The notes: generated by a model not told the origin, from the letters alone. A DNA stretch of 7,681 bases from Comamonas sp. lk (GCA_945901215.1 CAMDKE010000125.1:1-7681), one strand, 5' to 3'. Counted from the first letter of the stretch, positions 1 through 7,091 are shown. Program-made: numbers and translations.

Positions 1-1845
1 CAAGAGCGCATGGCCGAGCTGGTGCACGAGAAAAAAATCGAGGGCATCAGCCACATCCAGGACGAGTCCGATAAATCGGGCATGCGCTTGGTGATTGAGC
101 TCAAGCGCGGCGAAGTGCCCGAAGTGGTGCTCAACAACCTGTACAAGCAAACCCAGCTGCAAGACACCTTTGGCATGAATATGGTGGCCCTGATTAACGG
201 GCAGCCCAAGCTGTGCAACCTGAAAGACCTGATTGAGGTGTTTTTGCAGCACCGCCGCGAAGTGGTCACACGCCGCACCGTGTTCAACCTGCGCAAGGCG
301 CGCGAGCGCGGCCATGTGCTCGAAGGCCTGGCGGTGGCACTGGCCAATATCGACGACTTTATTGCCATCATCCGCAACGCGCCCACGCCCCCTGTTGCCA
401 AGGCCGAACTGATGACGCGCAGCTGGGACAGCAAGCTGGTGCGCGAAATGCTGACCCGCAGCCGCAGCGACGGCGGCGTGGTCAACGCCGACGACTACCG
501 CCCCGAGGGTCTGGAAAAAGCCTACGGCATGGGCAGCGATGGCCTGTACCGCCTCTCAGACACGCAAGCGCAAGAAATTTTGCAAATGCGCCTGCAGCGC
601 CTGACCGGGCTGGAGCAAGACAAAATCGTTGCCGAATACAAAGAGGTGATGGCCGAGATTGACGACCTGTTGGACATTTTGGCCAAGCCTGAGCGCGTTT
701 CGACCATCATCACCACCGAGCTGGGCACCATCCGCCAGGAATTTGGTCAAACCAAGATAGGCGCGCGCCGCAGTCTGGTGGAGCACAGCTCTTACGACCT
801 GAGCACCGAAGACCTGATCACGCCCACCGACATGGTGGTCACGCTCAGCCACAGTGGCTACATCAAGAGCCAGCCCTTAAGCGAATACCGGGCGCAAAAG
901 CGCGGCGGGCGCGGCAAACAGGCCACTGCCACCAAAGAAGACGACTGGGTGGACCAGCTGTTCATCGCCAACACCCACGACTACATCCTGTGCTTTAGCA
1001 ACCGGGGCCGCCTGTACTGGCTCAAGGTCTGGGAAGTGCCGCAGGGCTCGCGCGGCTCGCGCGGGCGGCCCATCGTCAATATGTTCCCCTTGCAGGAGGG
1101 CGAAAAAATCACCGTGGTGCTGCCACTGACCGGCGACAAGCGCACTTTCCCGGCGGACCAGTATGTGTTCATGGCCACGTCCATGGGCACGGTCAAAAAG
1201 ACGCCCTTGGACGACTTCAGCAACCCGCGCAAGGTCGGCATCATTGCCGTGAACCTGGACGAAGGCGACTACCTGATTGGCGCGGCGATTACCGACGGGC
1301 AGCACGATGTGATGCTGTTCTCGGACGGCGGCAAAGCAGTTCGCTTTAACGAAGACGAAGTGACCGCGCATGGGCGCCAGTCGCGTGGCGTCAAGGGCAT
1401 GAACCTCGAAGACGGCCAAAGCGTGATCGCCATGCTGGTGGCGGAAGACGAGCTGCAAAGCGTGCTGACTGCCACCGAAAACGGCTATGGCAAACGCACC
1501 AGCATTACCGAATACACCCGCCACGGGCGCGGCACCAAGGGCATGATCGCCATCCAGCAAACAGAGCGCAATGGCAAGGTCGTAGCCGCCACGCTGGTAC
1601 ACGCTGACGACGAAATCATGCTGATCACCGACCGTGGCGTGCTGGTGCGCACCCGCGTTTCTGAAATCCGCGAACTCGGCCGCGCCACCCAAGGCGTGAC
1701 GCTGATCGGGTTGGACGAAGGCTCCAAGCTCAGCGGCCTGCAGCGCATTGTGGAAAACGACGCCAACCCGTCGGAGGCCACGGACGGAGGCGACACGCCC
1801 GAAGCCGATGGCGGCGCCGAGAGCGACGCGCCTACCGACGTTTAA
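1..1845 (+). CDS. gyrA: DNA gyrase subunit A, C-terminal part (5' end outside window)
   Basis: GyrA is the breakage-reunion and DNA-wrapping subunit of the gyrase A2B2 complex, which introduces negative supercoils using ATP. The frame is open from base 1 (Gln-Glu-Arg before the first Met at 10), so the gene begins upstream; 614 residues are visible. Compared with the 875-residue E. coli protein, roughly 260 N-terminal residues are missing, including the winged-helix domain with the catalytic tyrosine. Visible residues 1 to about 260 hold the tower, coiled-coil and exit-gate part (VVLNNLYKQTQLQ, HRREVVTRRT, LRLQRLTGLE). The C-terminal beta-pinwheel follows and starts with the GyrA box QKRGGRG at residues 299-305 (bases 895-915), needed for DNA wrapping. 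Blade motifs such as MGTVKKT, NGYGKRT and RGVLVRTRVSEI are intact. The last 30 or so residues are an acidic, Asp/Glu/Ala/Gly-rich tail of the kind that tunes wrapping in E. coli. serC follows after 14 nt. Identification is secure. Confidence 0.98.
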   Translation, partial: QERMAELVHEKKIEGISHIQDESDKSGMRLVIELKRGEVPEVVLNNLYKQTQLQDTFGMNMVALINGQPKLCNLKDLIEVFLQHRREVVTRRTVFNLRKARERGHVLEGLAVALANIDDFIAIIRNAPTPPVAKAELMTRSWDSKLVREMLTRSRSDGGVVNADDYRPEGLEKAYGMGSDGLYRLSDTQAQEILQMRLQRLTGLEQDKIVAEYKEVMAEIDDLLDILAKPERVSTIITTELGTIRQEFGQTKIGARRSLVEHSSYDLSTEDLITPTDMVVTLSHSGYIKSQPLSEYRAQKRGGRGKQATATKEDDWVDQLFIANTHDYILCFSNRGRLYWLKVWEVPQGSRGSRGRPIVNMFPLQEGEKITVVLPLTGDKRTFPADQYVFMATSMGTVKKTPLDDFSNPRKVGIIAVNLDEGDYLIGAAITDGQHDVMLFSDGGKAVRFNEDEVTAHGRQSRGVKGMNLEDGQSVIAMLVAEDELQSVLTATENGYGKRTSITEYTRHGRGTKGMIAIQQTERNGKVVAATLVHADDEIMLITDRGVLVRTRVSEIRELGRATQGVTLIGLDEGSKLSGLQRIVENDANPSEATDGGDTPEADGGAESDAPTDV

Positions 1846-1859
1846 GCCGGGGCGCCCGC

Positions 1860-2987
1860 GTGACCCGACCCTATAACTTTTCGGCCGGTCCGGCCACCAT
1901 GCCCGAAGAAGTGCTGGTGCAAGCGGCCAGCGAGATGCTGGACTGGCCTGACGCCAACGGCAAGCGCTGCGGCATGGGCGTGATGGAAATGAGCCACCGG
2001 GGCAAAGAGTTCACGTCCATCTGCGCGCATGCGGAAAGTACCTTGCGCAGCCTGCTAGCGGTGCCCGCACACTTCAAGATTTTGTTCATGCAAGGCGGTG
2101 GCTTGGCAGAAAACGCCATCGTCCCAATGAACCTCAACGCCCTGCGCGCCCAGCCGGGTCAACGCGGTCAGACCGACTTTGTGGTCACGGGCAGTTGGAG
2201 CCAGAAGTCCTTGCAAGAGGCCGGGAAATACAGCGACACCCATCTGGCCGCAAGCAGCCAGGCGTCGGGATTCACCGACATTCCCGATCCGGCAAGCTGG
2301 GAAATACGCCAAGGCGCAAGCTACGTGCACATTTGCAGCAACGAAACCATCCATGGCGTGGAATTCCAGGCGCTGCCCGACCTGAAGGCATTGGGCTCGG
2401 ACGCCGCCCTGGTGGTCGATTTTTCATCGCAGGTGGCTTCACGTCCTGTGGAGTGGAGTCGAATAGGCTTGGCTTTTGGCGGCGCACAAAAAAACCTGGG
2501 GCCTGCCGGTTTGACGCTGGTCGTGGTGCGCGAAGACCTGTTGGGCCACGCCATGGCTATTTGCCCCAGCGCCTTCAACTACCAAACCGTGGCTGCCAAC
2601 GGCTCGATGTACAACACGCCGCCCACCTACGCCATTTACATGGCCGGTTTGGTGTTTGACTGGCTACAGCGCCAAGGCGGCATTGCGGCTATGGAGGTGC
2701 AAAATATCTCCAAAGCGCGAGCCTTGTACCAGGCCATTGACAGCTCGGGCCTGTACTCCAACCCGGTGGCAGCGCACTGCCGCTCGCGCATGAACGTGCC
2801 GTTTTTTCTGCGTACCGAGGCCTTGAACGATGCTTTTCTGAGCGGCGCCGCTGCCGCCGGTCTATTGCAACTCAAGGGCCACAAATCGGTAGGTGGCATG
2901 CGCACGAGCCTGTACAACGCCATGCCGCTAACTGGTGTGCAGGCGCTGGTGGCCTATATGCAAGAATTTGAGCGGCGCCACGCTTAA
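1860..2987 (+). CDS. serC: Phosphoserine aminotransferase SerC (PdxF)
   Basis: SerC is a cytosolic PLP enzyme. It transfers the amino group of glutamate to 3-phosphohydroxypyruvate to make phosphoserine, and uses the same chemistry on a 4-carbon phosphate in pyridoxine synthesis. The 375-residue protein is close to the family length (E. coli 362). It opens with the typical RPYNFSAGPA segment. Family motifs are MEMSHRGKEF (43-51), FMQGGG (76-81), SNETIHG (160-166) and the PLP site GGAQKNLGPAG, in which K211 is the expected Schiff-base lysine and D187 (VVDFSS) the pyridine-nitrogen partner. SRMNVPF, GHKSVGGMR and the C-terminal EFERRH are also present. I chose the GTG at 1860 because the conserved N-terminus begins directly after it and the next in-frame ATG (Met14) would cut into SAGPA. 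There is no clear Shine-Dalgarno sequence in the 14-nt gap after gyrA, so translation may be coupled to gyrA. An A7 run (2488-2494) covers the lysine codon. Confidence 0.97.
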   Translation: MTRPYNFSAGPATMPEEVLVQAASEMLDWPDANGKRCGMGVMEMSHRGKEFTSICAHAESTLRSLLAVPAHFKILFMQGGGLAENAIVPMNLNALRAQPGQRGQTDFVVTGSWSQKSLQEAGKYSDTHLAASSQASGFTDIPDPASWEIRQGASYVHICSNETIHGVEFQALPDLKALGSDAALVVDFSSQVASRPVEWSRIGLAFGGAQKNLGPAGLTLVVVREDLLGHAMAICPSAFNYQTVAANGSMYNTPPTYAIYMAGLVFDWLQRQGGIAAMEVQNISKARALYQAIDSSGLYSNPVAAHCRSRMNVPFFLRTEALNDAFLSGAAAAGLLQLKGHKSVGGMRTSLYNAMPLTGVQALVAYMQEFERRHA

Positions 2988-2994
2988 GCCAAAC

Positions 2995-3000
2995 AAAGGG
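2995..3000 (+). promoter_or_regulatory. Ribosome binding site of pheA
   Basis: AAAGGG lies six bases upstream of the ATG at 3007, in the 19-nt gap after the serC stop. It decides the pheA start against an earlier in-frame ATG at 2935, which lies inside serC and would add 24 residues unlike any chorismate mutase N-terminus. Confidence 0.7.
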
Positions 3001-3006
3001 CACTTG

Positions 3007-4104
3007 ATGACCAAAACACTGTCCGACCTCCGCCTGCAAATCGACGCCCTGGACCTCGAACTGCTTGCCTTGCTGAACCGCCGCGCAGGTCTGGCGCACG
3101 AAGTAGGAGAACTCAAAAAAGGCGAAGGGTCGGTGGTATTTCGCCCCGAGCGCGAGGCCCAAGTCATCGGCAATTTGCAACAAGCCAATGCCCAAACCCG
3201 CAATGCGGCCACACTCAAACCCGAGAGCGTGGCCTACATCTGGCGCGAAATCATGTCCGCCTGCCGCGCCCTGGAGGCACCCCAGCGCGTGGCCTATCTG
3301 GGCCCGGCAGGCACCTTCAGCGAAGAGGCCGCGCTGCGCTTCTTTGGCTCCAGCGTCACCCATGTGCCTTGCGGCAGTTTTGACGAAGTGTTCCAGGCCG
3401 CCACCGCTGGATCGGCCGAATTTGGCGTGGTGCCGGTAGAGAACAGTACCGAAGGCGTGGTCACCCGCTCGCTCGATTTGCTGCTGACCACGCCCTTGCA
3501 CATCGTGGGCGAGATCAGCCTGATGGTGCGCCACCATTTGCTGCGCGCCAGCAATTCGCTGGATGGCATTGAGGCGGTGCTAGCCCACCCACAGGCGCTG
3601 GCGCAGTGCCAACAGTGGCTGACTACCCACCTTCCGCACGCCGAGCGGCGCGCGGTGTCGAGCAACGCCGAAGGCGCCCGACTTGCCGCCAGCCAGCCCA
3701 CCTGGGCGGCGATTGCCGGCGAGCGCGCTGGAGCCACCTTTGGCCTGCACCTGGCCGCGCGCGCCATTCAAGACGACGCCTTCAACCGCACCCGCTTTGT
3801 TGTCGTTTGCCTGCCCGCCACCCTGCCTGCCCCCGAGGCCAGCGGGCGGGACTGCACCAGCCTGGTAGTCTCCGTGCCGAACCGCCCCGGCGCCGTGCAC
3901 GACATGCTGGTGCCGCTCAAACGACACGGTGTGTCCATGACGCGATTTGAATCGCGCCCGGCACGCTCCGGACAATGGGAATACTTCTTTTACATCGACC
4001 TGCAGGGCCACCCGTCCGAGCCGCACGTCAAAGCCGCCTTGGAAGATTTGCAAAACCTGTGCGCCTTTTACAAAGTGCTGGGCACTTACCCGCTGGCTGA
4101 CTAA
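3007..4104 (+). CDS. pheA: Bifunctional chorismate mutase / prephenate dehydratase (P-protein)
   Basis: The P-protein converts chorismate to prephenate and then to phenylpyruvate, the committed route to phenylalanine. At 365 residues it is about the length of the Pseudomonas P-protein. Residues 1-90 form an AroQ-type chorismate mutase, with LRLQIDALD, NRRAGLAHEVGELK and FRPERE. R9, R26, K37 and R49/E50 correspond to active-site residues of the E. coli mutase. Residues 94 to about 270 form the prephenate dehydratase, with VAYLGPAGTFSEEAA, VVPVENSTEG (141-150) and the catalytic TRF motif (262-264). Residues 284-365 form an ACT domain with PGAVHDML and the phenylalanine-binding ESRP (315-318), so allosteric feedback inhibition by phenylalanine is expected. 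The GALV motif of E. coli is replaced by GAVH; I believe this is common in betaproteobacteria. serC lies 19 nt upstream and tyrA follows within 15 nt. The hisC usually next to pheA in this cluster is absent. Confidence 0.97.
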   Translation: MTKTLSDLRLQIDALDLELLALLNRRAGLAHEVGELKKGEGSVVFRPEREAQVIGNLQQANAQTRNAATLKPESVAYIWREIMSACRALEAPQRVAYLGPAGTFSEEAALRFFGSSVTHVPCGSFDEVFQAATAGSAEFGVVPVENSTEGVVTRSLDLLLTTPLHIVGEISLMVRHHLLRASNSLDGIEAVLAHPQALAQCQQWLTTHLPHAERRAVSSNAEGARLAASQPTWAAIAGERAGATFGLHLAARAIQDDAFNRTRFVVVCLPATLPAPEASGRDCTSLVVSVPNRPGAVHDMLVPLKRHGVSMTRFESRPARSGQWEYFFYIDLQGHPSEPHVKAALEDLQNLCAFYKVLGTYPLAD

Positions 4105-4109
4105 GGTGA
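4105..4109 (+). promoter_or_regulatory. Ribosome binding site of tyrA
   Basis: GGTGA directly follows the pheA stop codon and matches the part of the Shine-Dalgarno consensus that pairs with UCACC of 16S rRNA. It is 7 nt from a GTG at 4117 and 10 nt from the adjacent ATG at 4120, so it supports either start without deciding between them. Confidence 0.55.
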
Positions 4110-4119
4110 ACGCAGCGTG

Positions 4120-4998
4120 ATGTTTGAACAACTGGGTTTGGTGGGCTGCGGCCTGATGGGCGGATCGTTTGCGCTGGCGCTCAAGCGCGCCGGTTTGGTT
4201 CGCCACGTTGTCGGGTTCAGCCCATCCGCATCCACCCGCGAGCGGGCGCTGGCCATGGGCGTGGTGGACGCCGTGGCCGCGACCGCGACGGATGCCGCGC
4301 TCGGATCGGACTTGGTGCTGGTGGCCGTGCCCGTTGCCGCCACGCAAGCCACCTTGACGGCCATAGCGGGCGTCTTGTCGGCCACAACGTTGGTGATGGA
4401 CGTAGGCTCCACCAAAACCGACGTGGTAGCCGCCGCCGAGCGCGCGCTGGGGCAGGCCATTGGCAGTTTCGTGCCTGCGCACCCTATTGCCGGCAAAGAA
4501 GTGGCAGGGGTGGCGCACGCCGATGCTACGCTTTACGCGAACTGCCAAGTCATTTTGACCCCCCTCCCAGTTACGGGCGAAAAGCAACTGGCCCAGGCCG
4601 ACGCCGTGTGGCGCGCACTGGGCTGCCGGGTGCGCCACATGTCCGCACCCGCACACGACGCCGCCTTTGCCGCCGTCAGCCACCTGCCCCACCTGCTGGC
4701 CTTTGCCATGATGAATGCCATCGCCGCCCAGCCAGAGGGTGCTGATTTCCTATCCTTGGCCGGTCCCGGCTTTCGCGACTTCACCCGCATCGCCGCCAGC
4801 GACCCGGCCGTCTGGCGCGATATTCTGTTAGCCAACGGAGTCGAAGTTCTTTCTCAAATCGCGAGTTTTCGCACCAGCCTGGATGTTCTGGAGCACGCCA
4901 TTTCCCATGCCGACGCCGCTGCGGTCGAGGCTCTCATCCGCCAAGCCAGCGATGCACGCGCGTCCTGGAGCCTGGGCGCACCGCCACCGACAAAGTAA
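4120..4998 (+). CDS. tyrA: Prephenate (or cyclohexadienyl) dehydrogenase TyrA
   Basis: TyrA oxidatively decarboxylates prephenate (or arogenate) with NAD(P)+, giving 4-hydroxyphenylpyruvate (or tyrosine). From the ATG at 4120 it has 292 residues, typical of a single-domain TyrA without chorismate mutase or ACT domain. The Rossmann motif is GCGLMG (9-14). DVGSTK (94-99), HPIAGKE (121-127), SHLPH (187-191) and FTRIAASDPAVW (221-232) are present. H121, H188, R223 and W232 match residues lining the active site in characterised TyrA proteins. At the end of the second beta strand (VVGFSPS, 30-36) there is Ser34 where NAD-specific TyrA proteins carry an acidic residue, so NADP+ or dual use is possible; this is inference. 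A GTG at 4117 directly before the ATG is the alternative start and adds one residue. The stop overlaps the aroA-cmk start by one base (TAATG), which suggests translational coupling. Confidence 0.95.
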   Translation: MFEQLGLVGCGLMGGSFALALKRAGLVRHVVGFSPSASTRERALAMGVVDAVAATATDAALGSDLVLVAVPVAATQATLTAIAGVLSATTLVMDVGSTKTDVVAAAERALGQAIGSFVPAHPIAGKEVAGVAHADATLYANCQVILTPLPVTGEKQLAQADAVWRALGCRVRHMSAPAHDAAFAAVSHLPHLLAFAMMNAIAAQPEGADFLSLAGPGFRDFTRIAASDPAVWRDILLANGVEVLSQIASFRTSLDVLEHAISHADAAAVEALIRQASDARASWSLGAPPPTK

Positions 4999-7004
4999 TG
5001 TTTTCTACCGCTTTTTTAGACCTGCCCCCCCTACAAACCGCCAGTGGCACCGTCGCCCTGCCCGGCTCCAAAAGCATTTCTAACCGGGTGCTGCTGCTTT
5101 CGGCCCTGTGCGAAGGCACCAACGTCGTCCACGACCTGCTGGACTCGGACGACACGCAGGTCATGCTGGCGGCCTTACGCCAACTGGGCTGCGGCGTGGA
5201 CGTCCAGGGCAACACTGCCACCATCACCGGCCTGGGCGAACGCGCACAAACCGGCGCGCCCATCTCCTTTTTCATGGGTAACGCGGGCACCGCCATGCGC
5301 CCACTCACCGCCGCGCTGGCGGTGATGGGTGGCGATTTCACCCTCTCAGGCGTGCCGCGCATGCATGAGCGCCCGATTGGCGACCTGGTCGATGCGCTGC
5401 GCCTGCTGGGTTGCCAGATTGATTACCTCGGCACCGAGGGCTTTCCGCCCTTGCGCATTGGCAAGCCAGCGCTCCAGCTCCACGCCCCGATCCAAGTGCG
5501 CGGCGACGTGTCCAGTCAGTTTCTCACCGCCTTACTAATGGCGATGCCGCTGGTGGCGCACGCGCAGGACATCACCATCGAGGTGGTCGGCGACCTCATC
5601 AGCAAGCCCTATATCGACATCACGCTCAACCTGCTGGCACGCTTTGGCATTGCGGTGCGCAGCGAAGCGCACGGCGCCTTTGTCATTCCCAAAGGCAGTC
5701 GCTACCAGTCGCCGGGCAGCATCCATGTGGAGGCAGACGCGTCGTCAGCCAGCTACTTTATTGGCCTGGGAGCCATCGTTTCGGGCCCCGGCATCCGGAT
5801 TGAAGGCGTGGGCGCGGACTCGATTCAGGGCGACATCCGCTTTGTAGAAGCCGCGCAAAGCATGGGCGCGGTGGTGGAAAAAGGGCCGAACTGGTTGCAT
5901 ATTTCGCGCGGGCATTGGCCGCTGCGCGCAATTACCGGCGACTTCAACCACATCCCCGATGCGGCCATGACGCTGGCGGTCATGGCGCTGTACGCCGATA
6001 GCCCGAGCGAGCTGCGCAATATTGCCAGCTGGCGCGTCAAAGAAACCGACCGCATTGCCGCCATGGCCACCGAACTGCGAAAGCTCGGTGCGCACGTCGA
6101 GGAAGGCCCGGATTGGCTGCGCATCCACCCGCTGAGCGCCGAAAACTGGAAGCCAGCGAGCATCCACACCTACGATGACCACCGCATCGCCATGTGTTTT
6201 TCGCTGGCGGCCTTCAACCCGGCGGGTTTGCCGGTGCGTATCGAAGACCCCAAGTGCGTGGGCAAAACCTTCCCGGACTATTTTGAAACCCTGTTTGCGG
6301 TCGCCCAGGCCGCGCCTAGCGCGATTCCGGTGCTGTGTGTGGACGGACCCACAGCGTCGGGCAAGGGCACGCTGGCGTCCACACTGGCTGCACAACTGGG
6401 CTACCACTTTCTGGACTCCGGGGCCTTGTACCGCATTACCGCTTACGCCGCGCTGCAAGCGGGCCTGGCGCTGGACGATGCCAACGCCGACGCCGTCGCT
6501 GCGCTGGCGGCCACGCTGGACATTCGCTTCGAGGGTGATCGCGTCTGGCTTGGTTTGCAAGACATCAGCGAGGCCATTCGCACCGAACAGGCAGGCATGA
6601 ATGCCTCAGCGGTGTCCAGCCTGGGTGCGGTGCGCGCGGCGCTGGTTGATTTGCAACACAGTTTTCGCCGCCTGCCGGGGTTGGTGGCCGACGGGCGTGA
6701 CATGGGTACAGTGATCTTCCCGGACGCCATACTCAAGGTCTATCTGACCGCCAGCGCCGCGTGCCGCGCTGAGAGGCGCTATAAGCAATTGATTTCAAAG
6801 GGAATTTCGACTACACTCGCCTCTCTTTGCGCAGACTTAGAGGCGCGCGATGCGCGGGATACGTCCCGGGCCGTGGCGCCCTTGAAGCCGGCACAAGACG
6901 CCGAGTTGCTGGACAACTCTGCATTGACGGTCCCAGCGTCCGTCACGCAGGTGTTGAACTGGTGGCAAGACAAGCAGCCCTTTTCTTCCACTTTGGTGGA
7001 ATAA
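4998..7004 (+). CDS. aroA-cmk: Fused 3-phosphoshikimate 1-carboxyvinyltransferase (EPSP synthase) / cytidylate kinase
   Basis: This single 668-residue frame joins two enzymes that are normally separate. Residues 1 to about 439 are EPSP synthase, which adds enolpyruvate from PEP to shikimate-3-phosphate. Motifs are LPGSKSISNR (K25, R30), GNAGTAMRPLT (94-104), RPIGDLVDALR, SSQF (172-175), HIPDAAMT (D321), WRVKETDR (E349), DDHRIAM (393-399) and GKTFPDYF (K423). G97, T98 and P102 match the glyphosate-sensitive class I type. Residues from about 444 to 668 are CMP/dCMP kinase, with P-loop GPTASGKGT (450-458), LDSGALYR (472-479), AIRTE (526-530), ADGRDMGTVIFPDA (564-577) and RAVAPL (624-629). Each half is near full length (E. 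coli 427 and 227), and all expected motifs are present, so both activities are likely. The ATG overlaps the tyrA stop. Such fusions are, to my knowledge, annotated in Comamonadaceae, so it is probably lineage-typical and not an assembly artefact. Confidence 0.96.
   Translation: MFSTAFLDLPPLQTASGTVALPGSKSISNRVLLLSALCEGTNVVHDLLDSDDTQVMLAALRQLGCGVDVQGNTATITGLGERAQTGAPISFFMGNAGTAMRPLTAALAVMGGDFTLSGVPRMHERPIGDLVDALRLLGCQIDYLGTEGFPPLRIGKPALQLHAPIQVRGDVSSQFLTALLMAMPLVAHAQDITIEVVGDLISKPYIDITLNLLARFGIAVRSEAHGAFVIPKGSRYQSPGSIHVEADASSASYFIGLGAIVSGPGIRIEGVGADSIQGDIRFVEAAQSMGAVVEKGPNWLHISRGHWPLRAITGDFNHIPDAAMTLAVMALYADSPSELRNIASWRVKETDRIAAMATELRKLGAHVEEGPDWLRIHPLSAENWKPASIHTYDDHRIAMCFSLAAFNPAGLPVRIEDPKCVGKTFPDYFETLFAVAQAAPSAIPVLCVDGPTASGKGTLASTLAAQLGYHFLDSGALYRITAYAALQAGLALDDANADAVAALAATLDIRFEGDRVWLGLQDISEAIRTEQAGMNASAVSSLGAVRAALVDLQHSFRRLPGLVADGRDMGTVIFPDAILKVYLTASAACRAERRYKQLISKGISTTLASLCADLEARDARDTSRAVAPLKPAQDAELLDNSALTVPASVTQVLNWWQDKQPFSSTLVE
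6315..6326 (+). other. AroA/Cmk fusion seam
   Basis: Codons 440-443 (Pro-Ser-Ala-Ile) lie between the usual C-terminus of EPSP synthase (DYFETLFAVAQAA, like E. coli ending in QAA) and the first beta strand of cytidylate kinase (PVLCVDGP). There is no stop, no ATG and no flexible linker. The junction looks like a direct in-frame loss of the aroA stop and the cmk start. Confidence 0.7.
6789..6817 (+). promoter_or_regulatory. Candidate internal sigma-70-type promoter for rpsA, inside the cmk part
   Basis: TTGATT (6789-6794) and TACACT (6812-6817) are separated by exactly 17 nt and match the -35 and -10 consensus at 4 of 6 positions each. They sit in the most AT-rich stretch of the window: 9 G/C in the 30 bases 6781-6810 by hand count, in otherwise GC-rich DNA. 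The codons here (TTG, TCA, GGA, ACA, TCT, TTA) are rare in the surrounding gene, as if the DNA were held by a second, non-coding constraint. The bases after the -10 (CGCCTC) are GC-rich, like the discriminator of stringently controlled ribosomal promoters. Transcription would start near 6823-6825 and give a leader of about 300 nt before rpsA. No mapping data; prediction only. Confidence 0.5.
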
Positions 7005-7005
7005 A

Positions 7006-7026
7006 CGGGCTGGCGACAGAAGCCCG
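7006..7026 (+). other. Stem-loop 1 of the rpsA leader
   Basis: CGGGCT (7006-7011) pairs with AGCCCG (7021-7026) around a 9-nt loop, starting one base after the aroA-cmk stop. No T-run follows, so it is not a classical terminator; it could be a 3' stabilising or pausing structure. Confidence 0.45.
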
Positions 7027-7041
7027 GGGCCGCATTGGCCC
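7027..7041 (+). other. Stem-loop 2 of the rpsA leader
   Basis: GGGCC (7027-7031) pairs with GGCCC (7037-7041) around the loop GCATT. It abuts stem-loop 1, so the two could stack coaxially. No T-run follows. Confidence 0.4.
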
Positions 7042-7050
7042 TGGCAAGGT

Positions 7051-7091
7051 CCCCAAGACTCCCTTCGCGCTGCATGCGCATGGTCTTGGGG
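7051..7091 (+). other. Stem-loop 3 (strongest) of the rpsA leader, state A
   Basis: CCCCAAGAC (7051-7059) and GTCTTGGGG (7083-7091) form a perfect 9-bp stem, extendable by a T-G wobble (7060/7082). The enclosed sequence can form a smaller GCGC (7067-7070) / GCGC (7076-7079) hairpin with a 5-nt loop. The next bases are TTCAACAAC, not a T-run, so an intrinsic terminator is unlikely. Confidence 0.6.

Noticed and set aside
1045..1062. Tandem 9-bp repeat GGCTCGCGC in gyrA
   Set aside because: It encodes Gly-Ser-Arg twice in a conserved arginine/glycine-rich pinwheel loop, so coding constraint explains it.
877..1692. 271-codon minus-strand open frame opposite gyrA
   Set aside because: Low-complexity translation with no recognisable domain; the plus strand is clearly the GyrA pinwheel.
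2485..2497. A-AAA-AAC heptamer at the PLP-lysine codon of serC, a possible -1 frameshift site leading to a frame open to 2659
   Set aside because: The Ala-Gln-Lys-Asn residues are required by the enzyme and explain the A-run. The -1 product would lose the rest of the enzyme and resembles no known domain, and I see no supporting pseudoknot or Shine-Dalgarno stimulator.
2935..3006. Earlier ATG for pheA at 2935
   Set aside because: It lies inside serC and the extra residues do not resemble a chorismate mutase; the ATG at 3007 has a ribosome binding site and the correct N-terminus.
3580..4692. Long minus-strand open frame of 370 codons across pheA and tyrA
   Set aside because: Antisense shadow of GC-rich coding DNA: His/Gly/Ala-rich translation with no family motif, and it crosses the junction of two well-identified plus-strand genes.
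5283..5306. Possible glyphosate-tolerance changes in AroA
   Set aside because: G97, T98 and P102 are the usual sensitive-type residues; no tolerance signature is seen.
5745..6560. 271-codon minus-strand open frame opposite aroA-cmk
   Set aside because: Same antisense shadow effect; it crosses the AroA/Cmk seam and has no motif.
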